NCBI RefSeq assembly: GCF_022180385.2
Contig: NZ_BQME02000002.1
Location: 2,196,501-2,260,500 of the forward strand
Length of the DNA: 64,000 nucleotides
Direction: 5' to 3'
From: Paenibacillus sp. L3-i20
GTDB lineage: Bacteria > Bacillota > Bacilli > Paenibacillales > Paenibacillaceae
Positions 34,239 through 42,468 of the stretch are shown here, piece by piece; the stretch's first letter is position 1; each line of letters opens with the position of its first letter. Under the pieces are notes generated by a model. That model ran no database searches and was not told where the DNA came from. It was given only the letters and a program-made list of their open reading frames with translations. The translations under genes and the position numbers were made by a program.

Positions 34239-35453
34239 TTACATTCTCTCTTCAAATGCGGATGAAGCTTTCTCATTTCTGCGTCTCATAAAAATAACTA
34301 TCCCCGTACATGCCATAATCAATCCAGTCGCCACGAATATCCAGTTGATTCCGAGAAATAATCCTAATAGCCCGCCAATTAACGGTCCTAGCATTGAGCC
34401 AAATTGATTGGCGCTTGCAGTAAGTCCGAATGATCGTCCTCTGAATCGCTCATCCGTATTTTGAACCATGAGCGTATTGATGCTAGGTACTACTCCAGCC
34501 ATAAACAATCCAAACACAAATTGTACGAGTGCAAACAACCACAGCGCCTCTACAAAATATTGCAAACAAACAATCATACCTGCACTCAATAAACATAAAA
34601 CGAGTATGCGATAATAGCCCTTTTTTTCACCAAGACGTCCCCATAGCGGTGAAGCGATTATTCCGGCTATTCCAATGATAGATAAAACTAGTCCAGCTGA
34701 TAATGCGGCACCTTCATGCCCACCTTGCAAATCTGCAATATGGAGCGCAATCAATGGTTGTACCATATTAAATGACAACTGGAATACGACGAGAATAAGC
34801 AACATATGTATAAGCGCTCGATTTTGGAAGGCTACACGATACGTTAACGGTGCTTCCTTTGCAGCTTTTCCCTCTCCATTCGACTCTGCTTTCCCTTCCT
34901 TGACCCAAAAGATTACTGCAATTGTTGCAATGAAGATAATGATCGCAGCTGCAATAAATGACTTTCGCATCCCAAAGGCTTCCGCTAACAGTCCCCCGAA
35001 TAAAGGTCCCAGAATACCTCCTGTCATCGCTCCTGCTTGCATCATTCCAAGACTCCAGCCTAACTTTTCTTTTGGCGCTATCGTAGCTACAATTGACATG
35101 GAGGCAGGTACAAAACCACCAACGAAACCATGCATTAAACGTACGCCTACTAGCTGCCATGGCGTCTGAACAAAAGCAATTAAAGCATAAATTATTGCAA
35201 GACTAAGTCCAGCTCGAATGACCATCTTTCTCTTTCCGTACTTGTCCGCAAGCATACCCCACAGCGGCGCCATAATAGCTCCCATCAAAAATGCAGAGGA
35301 ATGAACAATTCCCGCCCATAAATTTACTGATCCTTTTTCCACACCTAAATCAAACAAAAACAACGGAAGAAATGGAACCGACATCGTATAGCTTGAACTG
35401 CAGAACAAAACACCAAACCACAAAATCCACATTGTGCGCTTCCAAGATGGCAT
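34239..35453 (-). CDS. MFS transporter (drug-efflux type)
   Basis: The 404-residue protein has twelve hydrophobic segments. Motif A appears as GMLADKYGKRKMVIR (about 65-79) and its second-half copy as WGRLGEKKGYYRILV. Motif C-like GAMTGGILGPLFGG lies around 142-155, as in 12-TM drug:H+ antiporters. The substrate is unknown. GGAAGGAGAAG precedes the ATG. It has its own promoter and is divergent from the yqaA-like gene. Confidence 0.9.
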   Translation of the reverse strand: MPSWKRTMWILWFGVLFCSSSYTMSVPFLPLFLFDLGVEKGSVNLWAGIVHSSAFLMGAIMAPLWGMLADKYGKRKMVIRAGLSLAIIYALIAFVQTPWQLVGVRLMHGFVGGFVPASMSIVATIAPKEKLGWSLGMMQAGAMTGGILGPLFGGLLAEAFGMRKSFIAAAIIIFIATIAVIFWVKEGKAESNGEGKAAKEAPLTYRVAFQNRALIHMLLILVVFQLSFNMVQPLIALHIADLQGGHEGAALSAGLVLSIIGIAGIIASPLWGRLGEKKGYYRILVLCLLSAGMIVCLQYFVEALWLFALVQFVFGLFMAGVVPSINTLMVQNTDERFRGRSFGLTASANQFGSMLGPLIGGLLGLFLGINWIFVATGLIMACTGIVIFMRRRNEKASSAFEERM

Positions 35454-35800
35454 GAAATGCTTCTCCTTCCAATAAAATTCTGAACATCCGATTCACAATT
35501 ACATAAATCAACTATACGCCTCCTACACAGCTACTTCAAAAAGCAAACGATACCGCAATATGGAGGAAATCGAGGACAGGTGCTGATTAAGTATTCCTAA
35601 TCGAGCTACAACCAAAAATTTCATTGAAACCAGACTCTTTCTGAAACGTAGCCATTATAATGAAATAAAATCATAATTTATCACTTCGCTCTTGATGACA
35701 ACATTTTAGCAAATGTGACCAATGTACTGTTCTCAAGGCGACTATCACTCAACTGTATGCTATACTTAGCAGGAAAGTTGAACGAAAAGGAGCCTACTTA
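35454..35800. other. Divergent promoter region (MFS gene / yqaA-like gene)
   Basis: On the minus strand TTGAAG (35534-35539), 17 bases and TATAGT (35511-35516) serve the MFS gene. On the plus strand TGCTATACT (35758-35766) is an extended -10 box for the yqaA-like gene. No gene lies between. Confidence 0.6.
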
Positions 35801-36433
35801 ATGTTTCAAGCTATCATAGATTTCCTGAATGATTACGGCCCCTGGGGATTATTTGCACATTCGTTTCTGGATGCAGTTATATTCCCGATCCCTGCATTTT
35901 TCTTGCAGGTTTCGTTAAGCTTATTGGATCCATCATCTGCACTATGGCTCGCTACGGTTGGATATATTGCTTGTTTGCTAGGCACACCGGTAGGTTACTA
36001 TTTGGGAAAAGTAATGGGCAAATCCGTTCTTTATCGCTTTCTTAAGCCAGAATGGATAGACGCTGCTACTGCCCGCTTTCAAAAAAATGGCGAGGCTGCC
36101 ATCCTTATCGGTTCATTTACTCCAATTCCATTTAAAGTGTTTACCATTCTCTCCGGATGTTTAAACTTCCCGCTTTGGCGTTTAATGGCGTATGCTGCTA
36201 TAGGGCGTGCAGTGAAATTTTATGTCGTTGGCGGATTGTTCTACTTCTATGGAAGAGCAGCAGAATCAATGGTTAAAGATGTTTCCTTGTATATTTTTCT
36301 CGGCGGGGTCCCGTTAATTTCTTTGATCCTATTCATAAGAAGCAGAATTCGCAAGAAAAAAGCTGCACGGGAACAATCGTCAGAAGTTATTAACTCAATC
36401 ACTGATACAACTAAGATACAAAAGGACGCATAA
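35801..36433 (+). CDS. YqaA/DedA-like VTT-domain membrane protein
   Basis: The 210-residue protein has the VTT/SNARE-associated core: AHSFLDAVIFPIPAFFLQVS, GTPVGYYLGKVMGKS and FTPIPFKVFTILSGCLN. It is a DedA-superfamily relative of E. coli YqaA and distinct from the DedA at 16999. The C-terminal tail is polar and basic. GAAAAGGAGCC precedes the ATG. A role in lipid or membrane homeostasis is inferred from the superfamily. Confidence 0.85.
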   Translation: MFQAIIDFLNDYGPWGLFAHSFLDAVIFPIPAFFLQVSLSLLDPSSALWLATVGYIACLLGTPVGYYLGKVMGKSVLYRFLKPEWIDAATARFQKNGEAAILIGSFTPIPFKVFTILSGCLNFPLWRLMAYAAIGRAVKFYVVGGLFYFYGRAAESMVKDVSLYIFLGGVPLISLILFIRSRIRKKKAAREQSSEVINSITDTTKIQKDA

Positions 36434-36527
36434 CAAACGCACTGCGCTGAAACATTCCGATGGATAACTAACTTACAATCTATTAAATTTAAGGCCCTTA
36501 TACGATACAAACTTATATTATATTTTC

Positions 36528-36588
36528 AAAAAAAGACCGCCAGCCATAATGCTCGATTTGAGCAAAATAGCCGGCGGCCTTTTTTGTG
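36528..36588. terminator. Bidirectional terminator between yqaA-like and NlpC/P60 genes
   Basis: A seven-A run and GACCGCC on the left pair with GGCGGCC plus six T residues on the right across a structured loop containing a second GCTC/GAGC hairpin. Confidence 0.85.
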
Positions 36589-36627
36589 AATGGTGACATT
36601 TCACCTTATGTTACAGCTCGTCCCATT

Positions 36628-37494
36628 CTATAGAGCACTTCCTCCGAACAAGAAACGATGCTCCCAATGTGTTCCAGTAATACTGTTCGTTTTTACACCG
36701 CCGCTCTCCTTGGAGTACGTATGAAGAATTTGTCCATTACCTAAATAAATACCTACATGTGTTATCCGTTGTGAAGATTTATTAATGCCACTGTAAGAAG
36801 ATGCACTTGATCCTTTATAGGACATAAAGAACATAAGATCACCGCGTTTAAGCTTACTAATGGATGTTACTGAATTACCTTTGTTTTTCACATAATCGCC
36901 TTGCTGACGGGAATCGGAAGGCAATTTAATGCCAACGCCATCCTTAAAGGCTTGTTTTATAAAGTCAGAGCAGTCAAATGTTGTTGTTGTATTTCGATTA
37001 GAACCGAACTCATATGGTGTTCCTAAATACTTCATCCCAGCTGAAATGACCTTTTCAGCAGAGCTGCTTGCTGGTTTACTTGGTGTTTCGGTTCCTCCGC
37101 CGTTAGAAGTTCCGCCGGAATTGGATGAACCCGAATTATTGCCATTGTTGCCCGAACCAGTAGAACCTGTTCCAGTCGATGGTTTATTTGCATCAAGTTT
37201 CGTGTATTTGGATGAAGAAGAAATATAGCCAGTTTTTCCTTTTGAATCACTTACTTTATACCAGCTGCTATTTGCTTGTTCAACAATAGATATTTTTTCA
37301 CCTTTCTTCAACATGCGAATAACTGTCCCTGCTGATGAAGGTGCAGTCCTCATATTAACTCCCCATATTACTTGAGCAGATTGGGTAGCTTGTGCAGCTT
37401 GGATAGGTTGTGCTGGATAAATAGTTACGGAACCGAACAACAAAGTTGCTGTAATCGTCGCGGTTGCCAGTTTGTGCTTCATGGTGTATTTCAT
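36628..37494 (-). CDS. Secreted SH3-NlpC/P60 cell-wall endopeptidase
   Basis: The 288-residue protein has a signal peptide ending near AQPIQAA, one bacterial SH3 domain (about 40-97, VNMRTAPSSAGTVIRMLKKG), a Ser/Gly/Asn linker (about 105-145) and an NlpC/P60 domain (about 150-288). The catalytic set is the cysteine in FDCSDF, the histidine in THVGIYLG and a third polar residue in LHTYS. It should cleave the D-gamma-Glu to diamino acid bond of peptidoglycan stems. The ATG 37494 has GGGAGGG eight bases upstream; the longer frame does not. Confidence 0.9.
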   Translation of the reverse strand: MKYTMKHKLATATITATLLFGSVTIYPAQPIQAAQATQSAQVIWGVNMRTAPSSAGTVIRMLKKGEKISIVEQANSSWYKVSDSKGKTGYISSSSKYTKLDANKPSTGTGSTGSGNNGNNSGSSNSGGTSNGGGTETPSKPASSSAEKVISAGMKYLGTPYEFGSNRNTTTTFDCSDFIKQAFKDGVGIKLPSDSRQQGDYVKNKGNSVTSISKLKRGDLMFFMSYKGSSASSYSGINKSSQRITHVGIYLGNGQILHTYSKESGGVKTNSITGTHWEHRFLFGGSAL

Positions 37495-37650
37495 CGAATA
37501 CGCCCTCCCTTGTAGTGGTTGCTGTGCCGTTGTCGGCGCTGAAACCATTGTAAGTCGGGAGCACTAGTACAAGCATCCACCATTGTTCCTAAATGGAGGA
37601 GACCACAATTGGGAGTATCGTATTACACAATTTTGCTAAGAGAAAATTAA

Positions 37651-37680
37651 TAAAAGGCATTCTCTTCATGAGAATGCCTT
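37651..37680 (-). terminator. Terminator of the CDF transporter gene
   Basis: A perfect 11-bp stem AAGGCATTCTC/GAGAATGCCTT with a 5-base loop is followed on the minus strand by TTATTAATTTTC. It stands about 160 bases past the stop codon. Confidence 0.75.
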
Positions 37681-37839
37681 CATTATTCAATGCCCACTTC
37701 ACACGGAACCCAAAGCGTCATTGAAGAACATTATATGATTATTTGCTCCTAAACATTAGGACTTTCTCATACATATACTAGGTCTAAAGACTCATTTTCG
37801 GAGAAGTCGATTTCTTTTCCCCTTATTTACCATGAGATC

Positions 37840-38757
37840 TCAATGCCCTTTTTGTGAGCTATTATCAGATATCCGGACCGTTGCACCACTACTTTCAAGT
37901 GGTTCTACATGCACATGGACACTCAAGATGTTATGCTTACGTCCCATTATGCGTTCGATATCGTCGCAAATCCGGTGACTCTCAATGAGTGTAAGCTCGG
38001 GATCTACCTGAACAATTACATCAACTAGTACGTTGCTACCATGAATACGTGCTTTTATATCTTTGATCGTATGAACACCTTTAGTTTTTGCAATTGTTGC
38101 TTTGAGTGCAGTCAATTCCTTCTCATCAAAGCCGTCTGTCAGGGCATGAGTTGAACTGTAGAAAATCTCCCATGCTGTTTTGCAAATAATGATACCTACC
38201 AATAGCGCAGCAACAGGATCAAGCCAAGGCAAACCAAACTGTGCACCTATTATACCTACAGCGGCTCCAATACTAACAAGTGCATCAGATAAATTATCTT
38301 TGGCTGCAGCAAGCAGCGCTTGATTGTTTATTTTGCGAGCTAGCCTGCTGTTGTACATATAGACGCCATACATACAGAGTGCACAAAATAGCGCTACTCC
38401 AGCCGTAATAGGATTCGGCGTTGCAAAATCATCAGCAAATAGCGACTTGACCGCACTAATCAACACTTGAATGCCTACACTCGCCATAATGAAGGAAGCG
38501 ACAAGCGCTGCGATTGTCTCAGCACGGAAGTGTCCATACGGATGATCCTTATCTGGCGGCTTCTGCGATATACGTAATCCTATCAATACTGCGACAGACG
38601 CAACAATATCCGTTAAATTGTTGTAGCCGTCTGCTACAAGCGCTCCTGATACGAACCAATAACCTATTCCAAGCTTAAGTGAAGACAATGCCAGATAAGC
38701 CACTATGCTGACCCAAGCACCCTTTTCACCTTGTTTTATTTCATCATACTGTGTCAG
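37840..38757 (-). CDS. Cation diffusion facilitator (probable Mn-type)
   Basis: The first standard start (GTG 38703) would remove the conserved N-terminus. In the same frame the sequence continues upstream as (M)TQYDEIKQGEKGAWVSIVAY, a typical CDF opening, to a CTG at 38755-38757 that has AGGAGG eight bases before it. I therefore annotate 305 residues from CTG. It has six membrane spans and a C-terminal cytoplasmic metal domain (about 215-300). The membrane metal sites read DGYNNLTD and KDNLSDA, with Asn/Asp rather than the His of zinc CDFs, so Mn or Fe efflux (MneP/MneS-like) is inferred. Confidence 0.82.
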   Translation of the reverse strand: MTQYDEIKQGEKGAWVSIVAYLALSSLKLGIGYWFVSGALVADGYNNLTDIVASVAVLIGLRISQKPPDKDHPYGHFRAETIAALVASFIMASVGIQVLISAVKSLFADDFATPNPITAGVALFCALCMYGVYMYNSRLARKINNQALLAAAKDNLSDALVSIGAAVGIIGAQFGLPWLDPVAALLVGIIICKTAWEIFYSSTHALTDGFDEKELTALKATIAKTKGVHTIKDIKARIHGSNVLVDVIVQVDPELTLIESHRICDDIERIMGRKHNILSVHVHVEPLESSGATVRISDNSSQKGH

Positions 38758-39078
38758 TGTAATGCCCTCCTGCCAATCACTAGAAAATGTCTATCGGTAT
38801 CATACCCGATTACTCCTATGTGGGTCTAGAGAAACAGTGTTGACCTAATACGTACTTTTATGCACTGGGGCAAAAGAGTAGGACAGGGGACAGACTTAAA
38901 AGCGTCTTGTTAAGCGATAAAAGATTATTATGGCACAAGCGTAAACGGCTAAAGCTGTCCTATGGAGGCTTAGCTTTCGTTTCGCGGAGAAATATAAGCC
39001 TCTTATAAGTTGAAAACCTTATAAGAGGCTTATATTTTTAAAAAAACCGTAAAATACGCGGGATGAAATCAGTTTTGG
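38758..39078. other. Intergenic region holding one copy of a dispersed repeat
   Basis: The left half shows nothing I can name. The right half is repeat copy 1 with its 18-bp hairpin. Confidence 0.5.
38936..39046. repeat. Dispersed intergenic repeat, copy 1
   Basis: About 110 bases beginning CAAGCGTAAACGGCTAAAG recur at 62763-62871 in the same orientation. The first 74 bases differ at four positions. Its right part is a perfect 18-bp hairpin (38992-39009 with 39018-39035) flanked by T and A runs, which can also end the marR transcript. It has no coding potential. Confidence 0.85.
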
Positions 39079-39501
39079 TTATAAGCATTCAATAAACTTA
39101 GAAAGACCCTTTTCAAAGCTGCGATAACCCTCATCTCCTAGCTCACGTCGCAGCGTTTCGGTAAATTCCTTTCGCATAGCCTCATGAGCCCAGTAGGCGA
39201 TTTCTCCCCGCTCCTTAAGGCTGACGACAACTGAGCGCAGGTCAACTGGATGGGCATGGCGATGGACAAAGTCCTCTCTCTCTAAGCGGGACACGATTTG
39301 TGTCGCTGCCCCTTTTGTAATGCTGAGCTTCATCGCCAGCTCACTCATTAGAATACCTTCGCCGCATCCGATAACTTCAATTGTATGCATTTCTGAAGGC
39401 GTAAGCTCTCCTGCTTCCCCAAATGTTCTCGGCTGACGCTCCATCCTGCGAAGCTTATGAATTAACTGACCAATCACATGCTGTTGTTCCAAGTTTGACA
39501 T
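39079..39501 (-). CDS. MarR family transcriptional regulator
   Basis: The 140-residue protein has the winged-helix core: LTPSEMHTIEVIG, LAMKLSITKGAATQIVSRLE as the helix-turn-helix (about 55-75), and wing HAHPVDLRSVVVSLKERG with the conserved D-x-R. It is 84 bases downstream of the MBL hydrolase gene on the same strand. In that gap a TTGACA (about 39563-39568) may give it its own promoter. A 28-bp palindrome in the MBL promoter is a likely binding site. The ligand is unknown. Confidence 0.88.
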   Translation of the reverse strand: MSNLEQQHVIGQLIHKLRRMERQPRTFGEAGELTPSEMHTIEVIGCGEGILMSELAMKLSITKGAATQIVSRLEREDFVHRHAHPVDLRSVVVSLKERGEIAYWAHEAMRKEFTETLRRELGDEGYRSFEKGLSKFIECL

Positions 39502-39585
39502 GTCTCCTATACTCGATTCGCTAGATTTCTTATTTTCAAACTAGTGTATCGCTCCTATATTGTCAAGACATGCTTAGCGAACTGA

Positions 39586-40416
39586 TCAGCCTTCTACCAC
39601 CGAACCAACATTGCATTGGAAAAAGCGACTTCCTAATGCATTTGCCATTCTTAAACTAACTTCAAATCCCGTGCAGTGAGAAACTCCGATTCGCTCCACA
39701 TTCATGTCTATCAATGCTTGGATCGTTTTTTCTTTCTGATCCTCACTGACAGTCCACAAATGTGTCCCTCCAATTACAGTATGGATGCGGTTTTCACCTG
39801 TTTTTTGTTTTGCATAATTTAAAATATTTATAATGCCAGCATGGGAACATCCTAAAATAATAAACAGTCCATTATCTGTACGAATAATGACCGACTGATC
39901 GTCTTCTACAGGATCAATAACATAGCCATCATCCTTTTTGATCACAATATCAGTATCGCCAATTTCAAAGTCATTTGTTCGCGGCACTTCTCCTGTCAAA
40001 TAAATGTTTGTAGCAATTTCAACAAAATCACGATTGTACATAAAGCGAGCCCCTGCTGCTTCCAGCGTTTCCTTCGAATGCGGAATACCGATATAACGAT
40101 ACCCATTTCGAACGAGATATCCTTCTTTGAATAAATGAGGATGGGCATACACTGGAACATCGCTACGTTTCATCTCTTCCAGGGCGGATAACAGCCCGCT
40201 TGTATGATCACAATGATGATGACTCAAAATAACGGCTGCAAGATCTGACCATTTCTTATTGAAAACATTCATATTGTTAATCAGTGCTTTCCCCTGTCCT
40301 GTATCAAACAAAAAATTGCCATGCTCTGTTTCCAAATGAACGGCCCAGCCGTGCTCCGCAATTGCTCCAAGATTGCCAAAAACGGTGTTCTCGCAAATTA
40401 CTGTAGCTTTCACCAT
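39586..40416 (-). CDS. MBL-fold metallohydrolase (dihydropterin-related family)
   Basis: The 276-residue protein has the metal motif LSHHHCDHTSG (about 62-72), GCSHAGIINIL (about 185-195) and a final SHCTGFE histidine. This is the MBL subfamily often annotated after an archaeal methanopterin-pathway phosphate synthase; here it is probably a general hydrolase. It is the first gene before marR and is likely under MarR control. The substrate is unknown. Confidence 0.82.
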   Translation of the reverse strand: MVKATVICENTVFGNLGAIAEHGWAVHLETEHGNFLFDTGQGKALINNMNVFNKKWSDLAAVILSHHHCDHTSGLLSALEEMKRSDVPVYAHPHLFKEGYLVRNGYRYIGIPHSKETLEAAGARFMYNRDFVEIATNIYLTGEVPRTNDFEIGDTDIVIKKDDGYVIDPVEDDQSVIIRTDNGLFIILGCSHAGIINILNYAKQKTGENRIHTVIGGTHLWTVSEDQKEKTIQALIDMNVERIGVSHCTGFEVSLRMANALGSRFFQCNVGSVVEG

Positions 40417-40496
40417 TGCTTCATTCTCCCCTTTTCATCTCAAATAAATTGCCTATCTCTTCGTTTCAATGGATATGTTGCTTTTCCATATCTGAT

Positions 40497-40529
40497 TTTA
40501 GTTTAGTTTATAAACTATACTAAAGTCAA
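40497..40529 (-). promoter_or_regulatory. Promoter with MarR-type palindromic operator
   Basis: A 28-base near-palindrome (40497-40524, core TAGTTTATAAACTA, outer arms TTTAGT/ACTAAA) follows TTGACT (40524-40529) and covers the spacer and -10 (TAAACT) of the MBL gene promoter. Size, symmetry and placement fit a MarR repressor site; the regulator gene is next in the same direction. Confidence 0.7.
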
Positions 40530-40564
40530 TTGCTATCCTAATATTTTTTGCACAAATAAACATA

Positions 40565-40606
40565 AAAAAAGTCGCTCCAAGAAACTTACTCTCTTGGAAC
40601 GACTTA
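40565..40606 (-). terminator. Terminator of the ABC-F gene
   Basis: AAGTCGCTCCAAGA pairs with TCTTGGAACGACTT (one mismatch), followed on the minus strand by a T-rich stretch. Confidence 0.85.
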
Positions 40607-40614
40607 TATGCTAG

Positions 40615-42234
40615 TTATTCAGCGTACATACGCTCACGAATCGCTTTTACTTCTGCACTCTCAAGATACTCATCATACGTCATCATACGATCGATCACGC
40701 CGTTTGGCGTAAACTCAATAATTCTGTTTGCAATCGTTTGTACGAACTGATGGTCATGAGAGGTAAATAAAATTGTACAATCTGTATCCGTCAAGCCATT
40801 ATTCAATGCTGTAATGGATTCCAAGTCCAAATGGTTCGTTGGCTCATCTAGAATGAACACGTTCGCGCCTTCAAGCATCATCTTAGACAGCATACAGCGC
40901 ACTTTCTCGCCCCCGGACAATACGCTTGCCTTCTTCATTGCCTCATCACCTGAGAACAACATACGGCCAAGGAAGCCGCGTAGGAACGTTTCATCTGGGT
41001 CTTTGGAATATTGACGAAGCCATTCCACCAAATTCATATCCACGCCATCAAAGTAGGAGGAGTTGTCTTTAGGGAAATAAGCACGAGTCGTCGTTACGCC
41101 CCATTGGAAGGTACCTTCTTCCGGCTCTGTTTCACCAGCAATTACTTGGAAGAATGTCGTTTTCGGCAAGCTGTTAGGGCCTACGAATGCGATTTTGTCA
41201 CCTTTATTTATCGTTACAGTAAAGTTATCGAATTGCTTCACGCCGTCAACCGACTTCGTTAAGCCTTCTACAAGCAGCAAAGACTTACCTGCTTCACGCT
41301 CGCCTTTGAACAAGATAAACGGATATTTACGATTGGATGGACGAATGTCATCTAGCGTAATTTTATCGAGCAACTTCTTACGGGAAGTAGCTTGCTTAGA
41401 CTTCGATTTATTGGCGCTGAAACGTTGAATAAACGCTTGCAGCTCCTTAACCTTGTCTTCTTTTTTCTTATTTTCGTTGCGCATAAGGGAAAGTGCAAGT
41501 TGACTGGATTCATACCAGAAGTCGTAGTTGCCTACATACATTTGGATTTTGCCAAAGTCGATGTCTGCGATGTGCGTACAAACCGTGTTCAAGAAGTGAC
41601 GATCATGGCTGACTACAACAACAGTACCTTCATATTTGGAAAGGAAATCTTCGAGCCAACGAATAGATTCAATGTCCAAATGGTTGGTAGGCTCATCCAG
41701 CAGCAAAATATTAGGTGTACCAAACAAAGCTTGTGCAAGCAAGACACGAACCTTCTCATTACCGCTAAGTTCCGCCATCTTCTTATCATGCATGTCTGGA
41801 GTAATGCCAAGACCGTTCAACATTTCAGCAGCTTCCGACTCTGCTTCCCAGCCATTCATGTCGGCAAAATCTGCTTCCAATTCGCCAGCACGCATGCCGT
41901 CTTCATCGGTAAAATCTGTTTTTGCATATAGAGCATTTTTTTCGTTCATAACTTCGTATAGTTTTTTGTGACCCATAATAACTGTCTCAAGAACTGCGAA
42001 ATTATCATATTCGTAATGATTTTGTTTCAATACAGCAAGACGCTCGCCCGGCGTAATATGCACATCACCTGACGATTGCTCCACTTCTCCTGATAATATT
42101 TTTAGAAAAGTAGACTTGCCTGCGCCGTTTGCGCCAATCAAGCCGTAGCAGTTACCTGGCGTAAACTTAATATTTACATCTTCAAAAAGTGCGCGCTTCC
42201 CAAATCGAAGCGTTATGCCACTTGTACTAATCAT
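40615..42234 (-). CDS. ykpA: ABC-F family ATPase (YkpA/YbiT type)
   Basis: The 539-residue protein has two ABC domains and no membrane part. NBD1 has Walker A GANGAGKST (about 36-44), and the paired LLLDEPTNHLD is Walker B. An ABC-F linker carries SANKSKSKQATSRKKLLDKI (about 278-298). NBD2 has LSGGEKVR and ILDEPTNHLDLES, but its Walker A is degenerate (GPNSLPKTTF, with Pro replacing the usual Gly before Lys). ABC-F proteins act on ribosomes. The start is ATG 42234; the frame extends seven codons to a GTG without a good site. It matches B. subtilis YkpA closely along its length. Confidence 0.92.
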   Translation of the reverse strand: MISTSGITLRFGKRALFEDVNIKFTPGNCYGLIGANGAGKSTFLKILSGEVEQSSGDVHITPGERLAVLKQNHYEYDNFAVLETVIMGHKKLYEVMNEKNALYAKTDFTDEDGMRAGELEADFADMNGWEAESEAAEMLNGLGITPDMHDKKMAELSGNEKVRVLLAQALFGTPNILLLDEPTNHLDIESIRWLEDFLSKYEGTVVVVSHDRHFLNTVCTHIADIDFGKIQMYVGNYDFWYESSQLALSLMRNENKKKEDKVKELQAFIQRFSANKSKSKQATSRKKLLDKITLDDIRPSNRKYPFILFKGEREAGKSLLLVEGLTKSVDGVKQFDNFTVTINKGDKIAFVGPNSLPKTTFFQVIAGETEPEEGTFQWGVTTTRAYFPKDNSSYFDGVDMNLVEWLRQYSKDPDETFLRGFLGRMLFSGDEAMKKASVLSGGEKVRCMLSKMMLEGANVFILDEPTNHLDLESITALNNGLTDTDCTILFTSHDHQFVQTIANRIIEFTPNGVIDRMMTYDEYLESAEVKAIRERMYAE

Positions 42235-42350
42235 AGTTACAATCCCGTCCTTCACTACAAAATCACATTTTCTCGAACTATTATAGCATAGTCTACCTAG
42301 AAAAGCGCATCAATCGCCCCGTTAAAAATCAAAAAATCAACGAAAACAAC

Positions 42351-42391
42351 TAAAAACAGAGCATGGATTGGAATTACTCTCCATACTCTGT
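42351..42391 (-). terminator. Terminator of the Gfo/Idh/MocA gene
   Basis: CAGAGCATGGA pairs with TCCATACTCTG (one mismatch) over a 12-base loop, with TTTTTAG following on the minus strand. Confidence 0.65.
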
Positions 42392-42468
42392 ATCCGCTCA
42401 TACAACATTCCCTATAATTCATCGTAGGAAACAATAGCCGTAAAGTGAGAGCTGCGCCGAATTCCGTA

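Noticed and set aside
38881..39046. Dispersed repeat region read as a small coding gene or tRNA-like RNA
   Set aside because: Stops occur in all frames and no cloverleaf forms; only the hairpin is convincing.
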